A DNA stretch of 64,000 bases from CAZSHX01 sp964606895 (GCA_964606895.1 CAZSHX010000009.1:17811-81810); one strand, 5' to 3'; shown: positions 35,261 to 46,600, counted from the first letter of the stretch. The notes: generated by a model not told the origin, from the sequence alone. Program-made: numbers and translations.

Positions 35261-37651
35261 CTAAAATCCTAATTCAATCCCAATGAAAATACTTCTTTCG
35301 GCGGCAGGGAAAAATTCTTTGCCTTCTGCTCCGGCGGCATAAAGCTTATTAAAAAGATTCATAACCTGAGCCTGAATTTTCAAATCCTGCAAGGATAAAA
35401 TATTCTTGAAAGTATATGACAAATCGGCATTGAAAACAGTAAAAGCGTCAAGTTTGTTATCCGAATATAAGCCACCGTAATCGTTTCTCAAATGATTGAT
35501 TATTCGGGTATCGGCATTCAGCATATCGCCAAAATTGTCTGTTCTCGATTCGCCGTTATACCTCATTGCGACAGAAGCACGAAAACCTTTAACGTCATAA
35601 CTCAATCTGAGATTGCCGATAACTTCCGGAAAGCCAGAAATATCATTGCCTTTCAGCGATACTTTTTCTCCGGAAGAAGTTAGAAAATTGTAATCAACTA
35701 TTTTATTCCGGCTGAAAGTCATATTACCGCTTGCATTTAAACTGCCAAAATTTGATTTGATAAGGTTGGCAACAGCAGACAGTTCGATTCCGTAGTGCAG
35801 TGTTGAAGGTGCGTTCCCGTCAATAGGATTTCCGTTGATATCAAGTCTTCCGCTTTTAACAAGTTCGTCAAAATACTCCATCCAATAAGCATTTGCAGAC
35901 AGCAAAATATGTTCTGAATTCCAATTCCAGCCAAGTTCCAAATCAAGCATTTTTTCGGGTTTAACCAAAGGTTTTGAAAAATCATATCGTCTGACTCCTC
36001 CGGCAATAGTATCGCCTTCGAAAAGTGGAATTGCACCGAAAAAAGCATCGTCAGCCGCATAAAAATTTCTCATTCTCGGTTCACGCGAAGTGAATGCAGA
36101 CAAAAAACAGACATTCATTTCTTCGCTAAACATATAATTCAAAGCAATTTTCGGATTGAAAAACAAATAATTTACATTGAAGAGCTCTCCCCCATTCCCT
36201 ACCGTTTTGCCATCGGTGGTTAAATACGAAGTGTTCAAATTTCCGGCTTTCTCATCTGAGATACTGTAAGAGTGGTGAACAAGACTTCCCTCGACAAATA
36301 GAGATATTTTATTGGTTATTGCGAATTTCTCCCTTGCAAAAAATGAGAAAATATCTCGGTTACCCCGATTGTAATAGAACAAGTAATCAGGGTCGTAGCC
36401 CGGGGGTAAATTTTCGGCAAAAATAAGTTTTCCGAAATGCTCGGAACGATGCAATCTCATTTCGAGCCCTGCCGTAAGTTCATTTTCGCCATGCTTCCAG
36501 ACCATTCGGGGTAGCCATCCCCATTGTCTGTTATTCACATAAGCACGATACAGAGAGTTTGTTGGTTCAACAATTGTGTCAAAACCATAAGCTTTAGTCA
36601 TTCGATAGCCCTCGGCATTATTCCACGAACCGTCCATATCGAAATACCCTTGTCCTGTGTAATAAAAAAGAGCTGATTTCAAGGATAAATTCTGCGATAT
36701 ATCCCATTCGTTCAATAATTCGTAATGAGGTTGCGAAAAATGCTCTTCTTCTTGTTTCCTCCGGTCGTAATAATACGCAACATTCCTGCCGGTCGAATCG
36801 TAAGCCCAGCCGCCGTAAGCAGGATTTTGCCTTCTTAATCTTCTGTCGGTAGAATAACTTTTGGGCAAACCAGTGTAGGCAAGACCATCCGAAAATGGTC
36901 CGCCGAAAATATTTATTTGTGTTGAAAAGTTATCATCAAAACGAACGGCACTTACGAAGTAACTGTTCAAATCAGTCCAGGACCTCTCGCGATATCCTTG
37001 AGAAGAAATATTAGACATACGGGCATAAAAAGCATATTTGTCAACCAAACCGGAAGAAACTTCCATTGAAACTTTATTAGTAATCGGCTGATAGGTATTG
37101 CTTACTCCGTACTCCTGCCATCCGATTCCCGAAAATAGTTTAACCCCCTTTTTATTAACGAAATTTGAAGTTGTCAAATTTATGCTTCCTGCAATCGCAG
37201 GAGAACCGTAAGCAGACAGTCCTGCACCTCTTTGAATCTGAATATTATCCAGATTGGAAGCAATATCAGGAAAATCAATCCAGTAAATTATGTGGTCTTC
37301 GGGATCATTTTGGGGAATACCGTTAATCATAACCGAAATTCGTCTTTGGTCTATGCCTCTCATCGTCAAAGTGGAATAGCCGATACTATTGCCGTTTTGC
37401 GAATAAAACGTCAGGGAGGGCGTTTCGCTGATTAAATGAGGCAAGTCCTGAGTTGTGTAAGAATTTTTAATTTCGGTTTTTGTAATCTCAGCAAAAGGTA
37501 CAGGAGATTCGTGGATTGTTGCCCGCGAAGTTGTAACCGTAATGCTTGGAACATCGTAAACCTTAATGGAATCGGGCTTTTCAGAATTTTCCGCTGAAAG
37601 AAAAGCAGGAAAAAACAACAGCCATAGTGAAAGCAGTAATTTTTGAATCAT
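35261..37651 (-). CDS. TonB-dependent receptor under TPP-riboswitch control (probable thiamin/precursor uptake)
   Basis: A 796-aa outer-membrane receptor. A signal peptide ends FPAFLSA; a TonB-box-like ITVTTS follows near residues 36-42; the plug domain has LPHLISETPSLTF, LTMRGIDQRRISVMINGIP, NIQIQRGAGLSAYGSPAIAG. The barrel ends in IFIGIELGF with the terminal Phe that directs barrel assembly. It has no regulatory-like N-terminal extension, unlike the receptor at 43,651. The TPP riboswitch in its leader implies expression when thiamin pyrophosphate is scarce, so the ligand is most likely thiamin or a precursor. That is inferred from regulation, not from the receptor itself. Confidence 0.93.
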   Translation of the reverse strand: MIQKLLLSLWLLFFPAFLSAENSEKPDSIKVYDVPSITVTTSRATIHESPVPFAEITKTEIKNSYTTQDLPHLISETPSLTFYSQNGNSIGYSTLTMRGIDQRRISVMINGIPQNDPEDHIIYWIDFPDIASNLDNIQIQRGAGLSAYGSPAIAGSINLTTSNFVNKKGVKLFSGIGWQEYGVSNTYQPITNKVSMEVSSGLVDKYAFYARMSNISSQGYRERSWTDLNSYFVSAVRFDDNFSTQINIFGGPFSDGLAYTGLPKSYSTDRRLRRQNPAYGGWAYDSTGRNVAYYYDRRKQEEEHFSQPHYELLNEWDISQNLSLKSALFYYTGQGYFDMDGSWNNAEGYRMTKAYGFDTIVEPTNSLYRAYVNNRQWGWLPRMVWKHGENELTAGLEMRLHRSEHFGKLIFAENLPPGYDPDYLFYYNRGNRDIFSFFAREKFAITNKISLFVEGSLVHHSYSISDEKAGNLNTSYLTTDGKTVGNGGELFNVNYLFFNPKIALNYMFSEEMNVCFLSAFTSREPRMRNFYAADDAFFGAIPLFEGDTIAGGVRRYDFSKPLVKPEKMLDLELGWNWNSEHILLSANAYWMEYFDELVKSGRLDINGNPIDGNAPSTLHYGIELSAVANLIKSNFGSLNASGNMTFSRNKIVDYNFLTSSGEKVSLKGNDISGFPEVIGNLRLSYDVKGFRASVAMRYNGESRTDNFGDMLNADTRIINHLRNDYGGLYSDNKLDAFTVFNADLSYTFKNILSLQDLKIQAQVMNLFNKLYAAGAEGKEFFPAAERSIFIGIELGF

Positions 37652-37738
37652 AGCATACCTTAGAAAAATTAATATAAATAAATTTCCGCCGGGAACACTC
37701 TAATTCGAATAAATATGAAGCGAGAAAAGGAAATAATT

Positions 37739-37824
37739 CCGTGTTTCCTACGCCGGCATTATCCGGATCAGGTTCGAGGAGTTTTTCTCAGCCACCAATT
37801 TTTTTGGTTAGCACCTCCAACGGT
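37739..37824 (-). ncRNA. TPP (THI-box) riboswitch
   Basis: On the minus strand the segment reads GGAGGTGC, then GGCTGAGA (pyrimidine-binding CUGAGA), then ACCTGATCCGGATAATGCC and GGCGTAGGAA, the classic THI-element order. CCGT at the 5' end pairs with ACGG at the 3' end as P1. It starts at the predicted transcription start of its promoter and ends 87 nt before the TonB receptor start, leaving room for an expression platform that sequesters the ribosome site or forms a terminator. Confidence 0.95.
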
Positions 37825-37828
37825 AATG

Positions 37829-37859
37829 CAAAAATATAAAAATAATTTAAGGTAACAAA
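37829..37859 (-). promoter_or_regulatory. Promoter of the TPP riboswitch and TonB receptor
   Basis: On the minus strand, TTTG (37859-37856), 19 bases, TATTTTTG (37836-37829). Predicted start near 37823, the first bases of the aptamer P1 stem. Confidence 0.8.
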
Positions 37860-37862
37860 AAG

Positions 37863-37896
37863 AAAAAGCCCGCTCATTTTTTTGAGCGGGCTTTTT
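37863..37896 (-). terminator. Strong hairpin terminator after the PorV-like gene
   Basis: A 14-bp perfect stem (AAAAAGCCCGCTCA with TGAGCGGGCTTTTT, 6-nt T loop) begins 20 bp beyond the PorV-like stop and isolates it from the riboswitch promoter 4 bp further on. Confidence 0.92.
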
Positions 37897-37915
37897 TATA
37901 TTCATCACGAATTGT

Positions 37916-38959
37916 CTATTTTAAAGTTAGACCGACACTGAATCTGTTAATCAAACCAATATCTCTGGATGGATTTAATGAATAGTCAATCTGTCCCAAA
38001 AATCCGGCACCTTCGTATTTCAAACCGACACCTGCCGCAATACCCATCAACTGATCTAAGCCAAGACGATATCCTGCTCTCACAGAGACTATATTTCTCC
38101 ATGTATAATCAAGTCCAAAAGCATATTGCTCTTTAGTGTCAGAATTTGTAACAAAGTCGAATGCCGCAATCAGTTTGTTTGTTTCGTCGCTGATTACAGC
38201 TGAAGAAACACCGGCACGGAAAATCAATGGTATTGAATAAGCACTTGACATCATAGAAACGTCAATTGCCTGAGCATTCAATGCAGTAACGGGTTTCAAT
38301 GTTTTGTTCAAATCCTGGCCTGAATATTGAAGTTGTGAACCAAGATTATGAATTGAAAATCCAAGTTTGATTCCCTGAATTCCTGTTTCATACATAGTTC
38401 CGACATCGAAAGCCAAACCGCCTGCAGTTAAAGAGCCAAATGAATTGTAGATGTACTTTGCAGTAAATCCAAAGGAGAACTGGTCAGTCAAATAGCCGCT
38501 GATTGTTGCACCGGCGGATAAATCACCGACTGTATAAAATAGACCTGTTCCTTCAGGTTTTTCGATTGTTGTTATTTCAATGTTATTACTGTTGAAACTC
38601 ATCACGTGAATTGCGGCAGTAAAGCTCGAACCAATCGGCAGAGCAACAGCTCCGTAGTTATGACTGAATCCGGAAAACCAGGAAGTATAAGAAAAGTCAG
38701 CCCCGATGCCTTTAACATCAGCCAGACCTGCGGGATTCCAAAAAACAGATGTCAAATCATTAGCCACACCGCCATAAGCACCAGCCATACCGTTAGCTCT
38801 TGCACCGACACCAATTTTCAAAAACTGGCTTCCGGCGGCTCCTACTTTCACAAATTGACCTCCGGAAGAACCGGATGATTCGTTTGGTACTGATAGCAAT
38901 TCGCCTGCTGTAAATGTGAAGAATGATAATACCAATATTATATTTACTATCTTTTTCAT
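37916..38959 (-). CDS. PorV/PorQ-family outer-membrane protein
   Basis: A 347-aa protein with a signal peptide (MKKIVNIILVLSFFTFTAGE) and the PorV/PorQ opening FLKIGVGARANGMAGAY, ANDLTSVFWNPAGLADV, typical of FadL-like 14-strand barrels of this family. PorV shuttles T9SS cargo from the SprA translocon to the attachment complex; related paralogues are common next to cargo genes in Ignavibacteria-type genomes. It lies downstream of the 1,511-aa cargo gene after a hairpin (39016-39042), with no clear promoter of its own. PorV proper and PorQ cannot be told apart here. Confidence 0.88.
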   Translation of the reverse strand: MKKIVNIILVLSFFTFTAGELLSVPNESSGSSGGQFVKVGAAGSQFLKIGVGARANGMAGAYGGVANDLTSVFWNPAGLADVKGIGADFSYTSWFSGFSHNYGAVALPIGSSFTAAIHVMSFNSNNIEITTIEKPEGTGLFYTVGDLSAGATISGYLTDQFSFGFTAKYIYNSFGSLTAGGLAFDVGTMYETGIQGIKLGFSIHNLGSQLQYSGQDLNKTLKPVTALNAQAIDVSMMSSAYSIPLIFRAGVSSAVISDETNKLIAAFDFVTNSDTKEQYAFGLDYTWRNIVSVRAGYRLGLDQLMGIAAGVGLKYEGAGFLGQIDYSLNPSRDIGLINRFSVGLTLK

Positions 38960-39015
38960 GTTAATTTAAACTCCAAAAAATTGTTCATATTCTAAAAAAT
39001 TTTACTCAAAAAGTT

Positions 39016-39042
39016 CGTCCCGAATTAATATAATCCGGGACG
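39016..39042 (-). terminator. Hairpin between the large cargo gene and the PorV-like gene
   Basis: A 7-bp stem CGTCCCG/CGGGACG followed by AACTTTTTG on the minus strand, 10 bp after the cargo stop. It is short, so partial read-through into the PorV-like gene is plausible. Confidence 0.6.
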
Positions 39043-39052
39043 ATTATGCGAA

Positions 39053-42000
39053 TTACTCCTGAATCAAACGGAAACCGCCGACAATAACCGTAAAGTTGAT
39101 TGATGCCTGTGCTCCGTTTGCAGATTTAATAACTGCAACAAGCGTCTGGCTCTGAACTCTTTGCTTATTCAGCGAGAGCAAGTCCCAAACTTCTACTGCG
39201 TGGGTTTCAGGTCCGTCAGCCGAAGTCTCGTCGTGCTTCATCGAACGGATTAGATCTCCATTGACAGTATAGATGTCAATTGTACAGCTTTTTGGCAATT
39301 TTGTGAAGTAAATCTTAGCATCATAAGGTGAACGCTGTCCCTGATGAGTAATATAATAAGGATTAGGAACAATTTTTACTTTCGACATCATATCGTCAGT
39401 ATATTGGTCGTTATCCGGTTTTGTTGAACTTATTGAAGCTCTGACTTTAGCTCCGGGCAAAGGCATGCCGGAAGCACCGCCGGCGGTTTTCAAAGTTACT
39501 TCATCGTTTGCGGCAAAGTCTTTGCCGTAACTGTATGATGCAACATCAACAGAGATCCACCGACCCTGTGCGGCAAATTGTCTTCCTTTATTTGCATAAT
39601 CAAATGCGAACTGAACTCCACTGCCATTAAATATGTGTGTGAAATCAATCTGATCAACGCCATCATCCGATTTACATGAGAGATAGTATCTGCCTTGTGT
39701 ACCGACGTTCACATCCTCTGAACCAGTGCCAAATCCGAAAAGATAACCCTGCTGTGCTTTTAACTTATTTCTGGCGTTATCACCTCTACCGTTAACCCAA
39801 GCATAAGCTGAAAGATTGTATTTATCAAGAAATTCAGCCCATCTTTCACGAAGATTCGGAGGTGTTGGATAATCAGTACCGGGAATTGAATCAATAACCA
39901 TGTGCTTAATTTCACCAGGGTAACGAACTTTTAAAGTTTTCCCGTTTTCGTCGAGTATATCATAGTTAAACACGTTTTCAACTTTCATAGTCAAATATGG
40001 TACTGTGAATTTGTTATGTTTTTTATTAGCACCCAAACCGAACTGAATATCCATGGCTTCAGTTCCACCAGGTAAAAATGTAACTTTATATACTGCAGGA
40101 CCATTATTAAATGTTCCAAAAACAGGGAAAATTCTTACAGGTCCGATTGCCCAACCCTGAGGCATTCCATAGAAACCTAACTGAGCGGGTTTATCAATGA
40201 GCCTTTGAGTTGTATTTATTTTCGATGGGTCGTACTCTGTAGCATCAACATCAATTATATTGATAATTGTTTTGTCAACAGGTTTCGTTACCACTCCCAT
40301 TGAATCAAACTGAATATTCATGGAAGTAGAATCAGGTCTGAATCTTCCGCCATACTGCTGCATGGTGAAATTGAAAGCAAATCCTATTGTTCCATAAGCA
40401 GGTGGTTTGAGATCCATAGCGTAGCAATATCCATAAGTCGAGAAATCACCTGTGGTGATTTTTCCGGAACGAGTTACCATAGCATGGCTGAAAGGCAAGC
40501 CCATGTCATAAGTTTTTTCTTTGAAAACTGTATCCTGAATAAGTGAATCAGCTCCGTAGAATGATGCACCGTTTTCAGTAAAGAGTCCTTCAAGTCCAAA
40601 CAAACCACTGTAGCGACAAGGTGTTTCTTCGAAAAACGTTGTTGAATCAAAAAGAATCTGATTTGTTGTCAAATCTTTCAGAATCATTCTTCTAAGATAA
40701 ATTCCAAGGTCAGTAGCTGTAGTTCTTCCGGGAATTGTAATGTTAATTGGAAGTGCCACGGGCTGGAATTCGAGTTCAAGTTCATGACCTGCGAATAGCT
40801 GAGCAACTCTTTCGTCGTCTGTCGAGAAGAATTTAAAATTATAAAGTCCGCCGATTCTTGCAGAATCAACATAAGTTACCTTAAATTCTGCCTTTTTGCC
40901 AACTTCGCCAGCTCTGGGATAAGCAACAACAAAGTTAGGCAATCCCGGAGAAGCACTATTTTGTTTTCTTGGTGTGGGCTGGCTGAAATCACCTTCATCA
41001 TAACCAAGCATTTTATAATAATAATCAATATTATTAAGAAGCTTCTTAGTTTTTGTCGGGTCATCATTATAAATGATTGTCCCCACGTGGTCTTCGTCGC
41101 CAACATCAAGATAGGTTCTGTTATTAGTAACAGTAGCCATATAACTCTGTATAACATTTCTGACTTCAGGAGTAGTTTCCATCTGAGGGAAACTGACTTT
41201 TGCCAAACCGCGTTTGATGTAGCTGTAAACAGAATCGAGAGCTTGTTTGATATTCAAAGAATCCTTCAAAGCAGAATAAATGTCAATAGGCACCATTCTG
41301 TCGTAAACTATCTGCGAAACTCCCTGGAAGTTTATCCAGCGATAAGTGTTCTTCAAGTTAATAGTATCTCCGACTCTCTCTGGTAGAATTGCAGTATCAC
41401 CGGGATTAGCCAGCGGTGTAGCTTCTTTTTTCCAATAGAGTGGGTTGTAAGCAAGTAAAGCTCTGTTCAAGGAAACAGTACCATACAAATCCTCTTTTAA
41501 AACACGATTCAAAGAGGCAAAATTACCTTGATCAGTATCATAATTTTTAAATGGGTCTGCATATATCGGGAATGTAGAGCCTGCTTTATTCTTGAAATAT
41601 GTTCCCCAAGGTTTGCTGAGTTCGTTTGTATCAACGCCTGCAATTATTGGGATAATGAAATTGTTATTTGTCATGTATTTTAATACATAAGCATCAGGTC
41701 CTGCCAAAATAATACCTTTACCAACTTTAAGAACCTTAATGCCGAATGTATCAACAGCCGGTTTCCAAGTGATATTAAGAGTAGTATCTTTACCTACTAT
41801 AACTGTATCAACTCTGGCGATAACATTTTTCCATGCCATACCGGCAACTCTCATAGAGTCAATAAGAGGATAGTTGGTATTATTTGTTTCAACTCCGGCA
41901 CGACGGACTGATTTCATGAATGGAGTAGGCATTTCCCACTGAGCAATCTGTTTCCAGCCAAAAGGTCCTTTGTTGGCAGAATTCTGAGGAGTTGGAGCAA

Positions 42001-43588
42001 TAGTATTAACATCGAAAGAATCGAGGTCGGGACGTCTTGCTCTAAAGAGTTTATACCCTAAAAATCCAAGACCGGCTTCGTATTTGTCTTCCGAATTTTC
42101 CATGGCACCATTCCATTCAAGCTTAATTGCATTGTTGAGCGGTGTCCATTTGAAATTAAAATCTCCTCTTTCCGGAGGAGCAGGAGCTCTGAAGTTATTG
42201 TCATAAACAGTTTGGGCAAATCTGGTTTTTTCGACCAATCCTGCCATGTCCTCTTTTGAACCATCTGCATTGTCCCTTACCGAAGGATTTGCGAGTATAA
42301 CACCGACAATAACGCGTACAGTATCTTTTGGTCTCATATTGAAAGGACCGGTTGCCATCATAAATCGTTTGTCGCCGGGACCGTCATCTCCGTCTGTTCT
42401 TCTGGAAGACATGAAATTATAGCGTGCATCATCACCGTTAATATCATCGGCAATAACCCAGTTTCTGAAAGTCTTCAAACCAATTTGTTCTTTAGTTGTA
42501 TAAGAACGTTTATCTTTGCGAATATAACCTTCTTCATCAACTGCAGGACTTTCGAGGAAGTTGAAACCCAGATATCCGAATCCTTTGCCTTCTTCACCCT
42601 GATCTCCGTTAGTCCACTGTGCGGCAAGGTTCAAACCGGGTTCTTCTGTGTAGTACCTGACGCGGTCGTTAGAAGCACCTGCCTGAGTATTTGGAATTCT
42701 TGCAATATCAATATCCATTGCGGGAGCCATCCAGCATTCTTTCAAAGTATCCTTTGAATTATTAATCATGTCATATCTTAAAAAGATAAAATCTTTATAC
42801 TGTCCGAAACTCCATGAATAAATATAATTTTCGAATTGTATTCTTAACGGATAACCATCACCGGAACGTAAATCTTTACCTCCGTCAAATCTGCTAAGGT
42901 CAGTATCTTTAAATACGGACACTATATCTTCTTCAGAGATAAAAGCAGGACCTTTGGGGTACTGGGTTGTTGTTCTTAAAGTGTTGTCATCAATAATGTG
43001 CCCCATATAACGAAGCTTTTTCAATGTGTCCGGATCGGGTAGATCGTCCCAAACGGGCCATACATATTGCCCACCGGCAACAGATTTGCCATCGCCGGGA
43101 CGGAAATCAGTTGAAAAATAAGTTTGGTATCTGTAGATATCTGTTACATCAACAGCATCCTGTCCATGGTTATCAGGGTCGGGGTTCATTCTGCCCGGTA
43201 CCATCCATGAATTTCCATTGTTGGGGTTGTATGTTACTTCAACATATTTTTTATATAAGTCCGAGTTCGGGCGTTTTTTGACTGCGGCAAACCAAATACC
43301 ACCACCAAAGATGTATTGATTTAGAGAACCGCGGGGCCAAACACCGCCGCCGATATTCTGTGCAATATTCAAACCAAAGATACCATAGTTGGTAGTATAG
43401 AATTGAATATTACTGACTGTATTTCTCTGCAAATCGAAAACGTTAGTTACATTTCTCTGTATTTGCTCATTTCCGTTTTTACCGTCGGCTTTTGAATCGT
43501 AGTTTTTTGTTAGAGCAAAGACTCCAATGCTACCGGCAAAGAACAGAACAGTGATTAAAAGTAATAATACTTTATTTATTTTGTGCAT
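39053..43588 (-). CDS. Very large exported protein with T9SS-type C-terminal domain
   Basis: The start at 43588 is chosen because AGAGGTG lies just upstream and MHKINKVLLLLITVLFFAGSIGVFA is a clean signal peptide; the frame extends to 43651 without such a signal. The 1,511-aa protein is rich in Tyr, Asn, Asp and Gly and has no enzyme motif I recognise. The C-terminus carries VKIVPNPYYITHQGQRSPYD and TIDIYTVNGDLIRSM, as in T9SS sorting domains, followed by an atypical ~30-residue extension ending FRLIQE. It lies 62 bp after the Oar-like receptor and 93 bp before the PorV-like gene. The three genes look like one functional unit: receptor, surface cargo, shuttle. Confidence 0.85.
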   Translation of the reverse strand: MHKINKVLLLLITVLFFAGSIGVFALTKNYDSKADGKNGNEQIQRNVTNVFDLQRNTVSNIQFYTTNYGIFGLNIAQNIGGGVWPRGSLNQYIFGGGIWFAAVKKRPNSDLYKKYVEVTYNPNNGNSWMVPGRMNPDPDNHGQDAVDVTDIYRYQTYFSTDFRPGDGKSVAGGQYVWPVWDDLPDPDTLKKLRYMGHIIDDNTLRTTTQYPKGPAFISEEDIVSVFKDTDLSRFDGGKDLRSGDGYPLRIQFENYIYSWSFGQYKDFIFLRYDMINNSKDTLKECWMAPAMDIDIARIPNTQAGASNDRVRYYTEEPGLNLAAQWTNGDQGEEGKGFGYLGFNFLESPAVDEEGYIRKDKRSYTTKEQIGLKTFRNWVIADDINGDDARYNFMSSRRTDGDDGPGDKRFMMATGPFNMRPKDTVRVIVGVILANPSVRDNADGSKEDMAGLVEKTRFAQTVYDNNFRAPAPPERGDFNFKWTPLNNAIKLEWNGAMENSEDKYEAGLGFLGYKLFRARRPDLDSFDVNTIAPTPQNSANKGPFGWKQIAQWEMPTPFMKSVRRAGVETNNTNYPLIDSMRVAGMAWKNVIARVDTVIVGKDTTLNITWKPAVDTFGIKVLKVGKGIILAGPDAYVLKYMTNNNFIIPIIAGVDTNELSKPWGTYFKNKAGSTFPIYADPFKNYDTDQGNFASLNRVLKEDLYGTVSLNRALLAYNPLYWKKEATPLANPGDTAILPERVGDTINLKNTYRWINFQGVSQIVYDRMVPIDIYSALKDSLNIKQALDSVYSYIKRGLAKVSFPQMETTPEVRNVIQSYMATVTNNRTYLDVGDEDHVGTIIYNDDPTKTKKLLNNIDYYYKMLGYDEGDFSQPTPRKQNSASPGLPNFVVAYPRAGEVGKKAEFKVTYVDSARIGGLYNFKFFSTDDERVAQLFAGHELELEFQPVALPINITIPGRTTATDLGIYLRRMILKDLTTNQILFDSTTFFEETPCRYSGLFGLEGLFTENGASFYGADSLIQDTVFKEKTYDMGLPFSHAMVTRSGKITTGDFSTYGYCYAMDLKPPAYGTIGFAFNFTMQQYGGRFRPDSTSMNIQFDSMGVVTKPVDKTIINIIDVDATEYDPSKINTTQRLIDKPAQLGFYGMPQGWAIGPVRIFPVFGTFNNGPAVYKVTFLPGGTEAMDIQFGLGANKKHNKFTVPYLTMKVENVFNYDILDENGKTLKVRYPGEIKHMVIDSIPGTDYPTPPNLRERWAEFLDKYNLSAYAWVNGRGDNARNKLKAQQGYLFGFGTGSEDVNVGTQGRYYLSCKSDDGVDQIDFTHIFNGSGVQFAFDYANKGRQFAAQGRWISVDVASYSYGKDFAANDEVTLKTAGGASGMPLPGAKVRASISSTKPDNDQYTDDMMSKVKIVPNPYYITHQGQRSPYDAKIYFTKLPKSCTIDIYTVNGDLIRSMKHDETSADGPETHAVEVWDLLSLNKQRVQSQTLVAVIKSANGAQASINFTVIVGGFRLIQE

Positions 43589-43650
43589 CTTTTCACCTCT
43601 ATAACTTTTATTATTAATAAAGTTTTTCATAATTAAAAATAATTCCTGCA

Positions 43651-46600
43651 TTAGAATCTAAACATTATACCGGCATAAACAGTTCTGGGACGCATGAAAT
43701 TGCCGCGGAACTGAGCTCTGTCCAGTAAGAAATTGGAATAGCTTGTCCATTTTTCTTCCTGAGTAACAGTACCGCTTTTGTCAAAATCTGCGGCTTCACT
43801 ATAGAATCTGTTGCCGTAAGTGTCATATTGTTCTGATGATAATGTCTCTGCTCTGCCGAAGTTTGCTTCTTTGAAGTATGGAGTTAATCCAAAGTCAGAA
43901 ACAGGTCTGCGGAAGCTCACACCGTCGTCAATAGGATCGCCGGTTCTTGCATTGTATCCGGTTACTCCGGTAAAGTTGAATAAATTCGAAATCTGTGCAA
44001 AGAATTCTATCTGAGACATCTTTGCTCCATCGCCGAACCAGTCACTAAGTCTGAATGACTTTGAAAGTCTCAAATCGGTCGAAGTAAGTGATGGCTGACG
44101 TTCTGAATGGAACTCGCCAATATCTGCTCCGGCAACATCCTGTCTTGTGTAGGGAGTACCGGTTTGATAGAATGTTGTGAAACTGATGTTTGCATTCTCA
44201 AGTATATTAATTCCTGCAAGCGATGGACCTTCGTTGTTGCCCCAGAAAAACATTAAGTTCATGTTAATACGGTGGCGTCTGTCCGAAGTTGTTGCAAATT
44301 CACCAAGAGGGAATGACTGTTTTCCTGTGTATGGGTCAACTGGTCTGAGATAGTTATCATAAACATCAGATGAAGTTCCGATTGCATAAGAAAGATTGTA
44401 GTTCAAGTCGAAAGAAATATGGTCAGCAGGATTTTTGCGGATTGTGAATTCCAAACCTCTTGCATTACCGTATTCAGCAACTGCATTCTGGTAGAACGGA
44501 GTTGGAACGGCGGGAACATATTTAATACCTACTTGATTGTACATATCTTTGTAATATGCAGTAACGTCGAAAGCAAATTCATCAGTAATCTGATTGCTGT
44601 ATGCAATTTCATAAGTGTTGGTTCTCTGTGCTTCCATATTCGGGTCGCCCAAAGTTTGATTGCCTCTTAGCTGTTCGATTGAATAACCGTCATATAAGTA
44701 TTGCATCTGAGGCATCTGGAAATAGAGACCGTAGTTGATTTTAATGTTTGAACGTTCAGTTATCGGATAAGCAATGTTGATTCTTGGGCTTATCTGCCAT
44801 TTTGCATCAGTTGTTGCAAATCTGGACTGATCAGTTATACGGATAAATTCAGGTTTGTCCGTTACTCTGTATTTTGAATTTGGATTGAAATAATCGAATC
44901 TCAAACCGGGAGTAATGATAATACCTTTATATTTGATTTGGTCCATCAAGTAGAATGAACCTCTCCAAGGTTGATAAGCTTTGCTTGTCAACTGTTTTAC
45001 AGCATCATTTTCTGCGTAGAGGTTTCCGCCCCATCTGTCTGAATAAACATCAAAGAATGGGTTTGAATCCCAAGGCAAGCTGTTAGAGTGTTTTTCCAAT
45101 GTATAAAAGCGAAGTTCAAAACCTGTTTTAAACATGTGAGAAAACTGTCCGTCTTTGCTTAAGGTGTAATTACCGTCAGCCTGCCAGTAGTTACCGTATC
45201 TGAAGCTGAAGTTATCATCTCCATGATAATTAAATAAACCGGTTATACCGTAAGGATTTTGAGTTCCTGCAGTTGAGGAAGCTCCTTCGTAATAGCCGGT
45301 TAATGGGTTGACAACAGGGAAATCAGCTACCAAATACTTATCTTTTGACATCTGTTTTGGTTTAATAATCGGAGTGTATTGGTCAATAACTTTATCAGTT
45401 TGTCCTTTTATCATTTCACCGCCTAAAACCTGCCATTGATCCTGAGGATACCAAACTTCGAAACCGGAAAAATATCCCGGGTCGTCATAATTTTTTCTTT
45501 TAGCATCTTCGTCGTTGTTTGTAGTATTTGACAGTGTAAACTCATAAAAACTGTTTTGGTCAAGTGTATGATTTACTCTAACCATGTAACTATTTACAAC
45601 TTGATTTAAAACAGTCTGTTTTGCCATACTTTCAGGTATATTGGTAGTGTTAGGTTTGGTTAAACCATTAGCATACAAATTGTCCCAAAGGGAAGAAACC
45701 TGCCCGACATCTTTATTATATAACCATCCCCAACCGGAAATTTCATGGTTTGATAATCCCATGCTTCCGCCAACTGTTACAGATATATCTTTAGATACTG
45801 CAAATTTCATTCTTCCGGAAAGATTTTTAACCCAGGATTGATTGTTAGGATATCTTCCAAGATCATTTCCGGCAGGATCTTTAACATTCAGAGTATTATT
45901 TCTGTATTGATAATATCTGTCATAACCTGACAAATAAAATGTAGATCTGTCAAGATAAGGAATCGGACCGCCAAAACCAAAATCAACGTTATGTTCATTC
46001 GGTCCGGCATATTTGAATCCGTCTTTCGAGGAATCATCAACTGCCTGCCAGCGATTTCCAATTCTTTCTAATTTTAACGGATACCCTTGTGAACCCCAAA
46101 GTGAGGGGACATCGGTTCTCCATCTTAAATTACCTTCGTATCTGTCGGTTCTTCCTGATTTGGCAACAGTATTAACAATACCGCCGCTTGCATCGCCGTA
46201 TTCTGCCGAGAAGCCACCTGTGAGCACCTGAACCTCTTCAGTTGCAAACTGGCTAACCATGGGCAGATATGTTAAACCGCCGATACCTGTTCCACCTGTG
46301 AACTGATTGCCGACATCGAGACCGTCAACTTTAATCTGTGTTTCTGTGGTACGGCTTCCGCGAATGACGTAACCATTACCTGCATTGAACACACCGGCTG
46401 TCAATCCAACAATTGCTGTTGTACCTTCGCGGGCAATTCCGTCAAGTTGTTGACTGCCAATTTTAACTTTTCTTCCAATGTCAGTATTCTGAACCATTTC
46501 TTTGGAAGCATCAACATAAAGTGTTTCTGTGGTAGTACCCTGATTCACTTTCATCTTAACATTGATTTCAGCGATTTCATCAGCAGAAATTCTGATAGAC

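Noticed and set aside
40961..41386. 141-aa plus-strand ORF opposite the large T9SS cargo
   Set aside because: It lies wholly inside a long coding frame on the other strand with normal signal peptide and sorting domain; codon pattern fits the minus strand.
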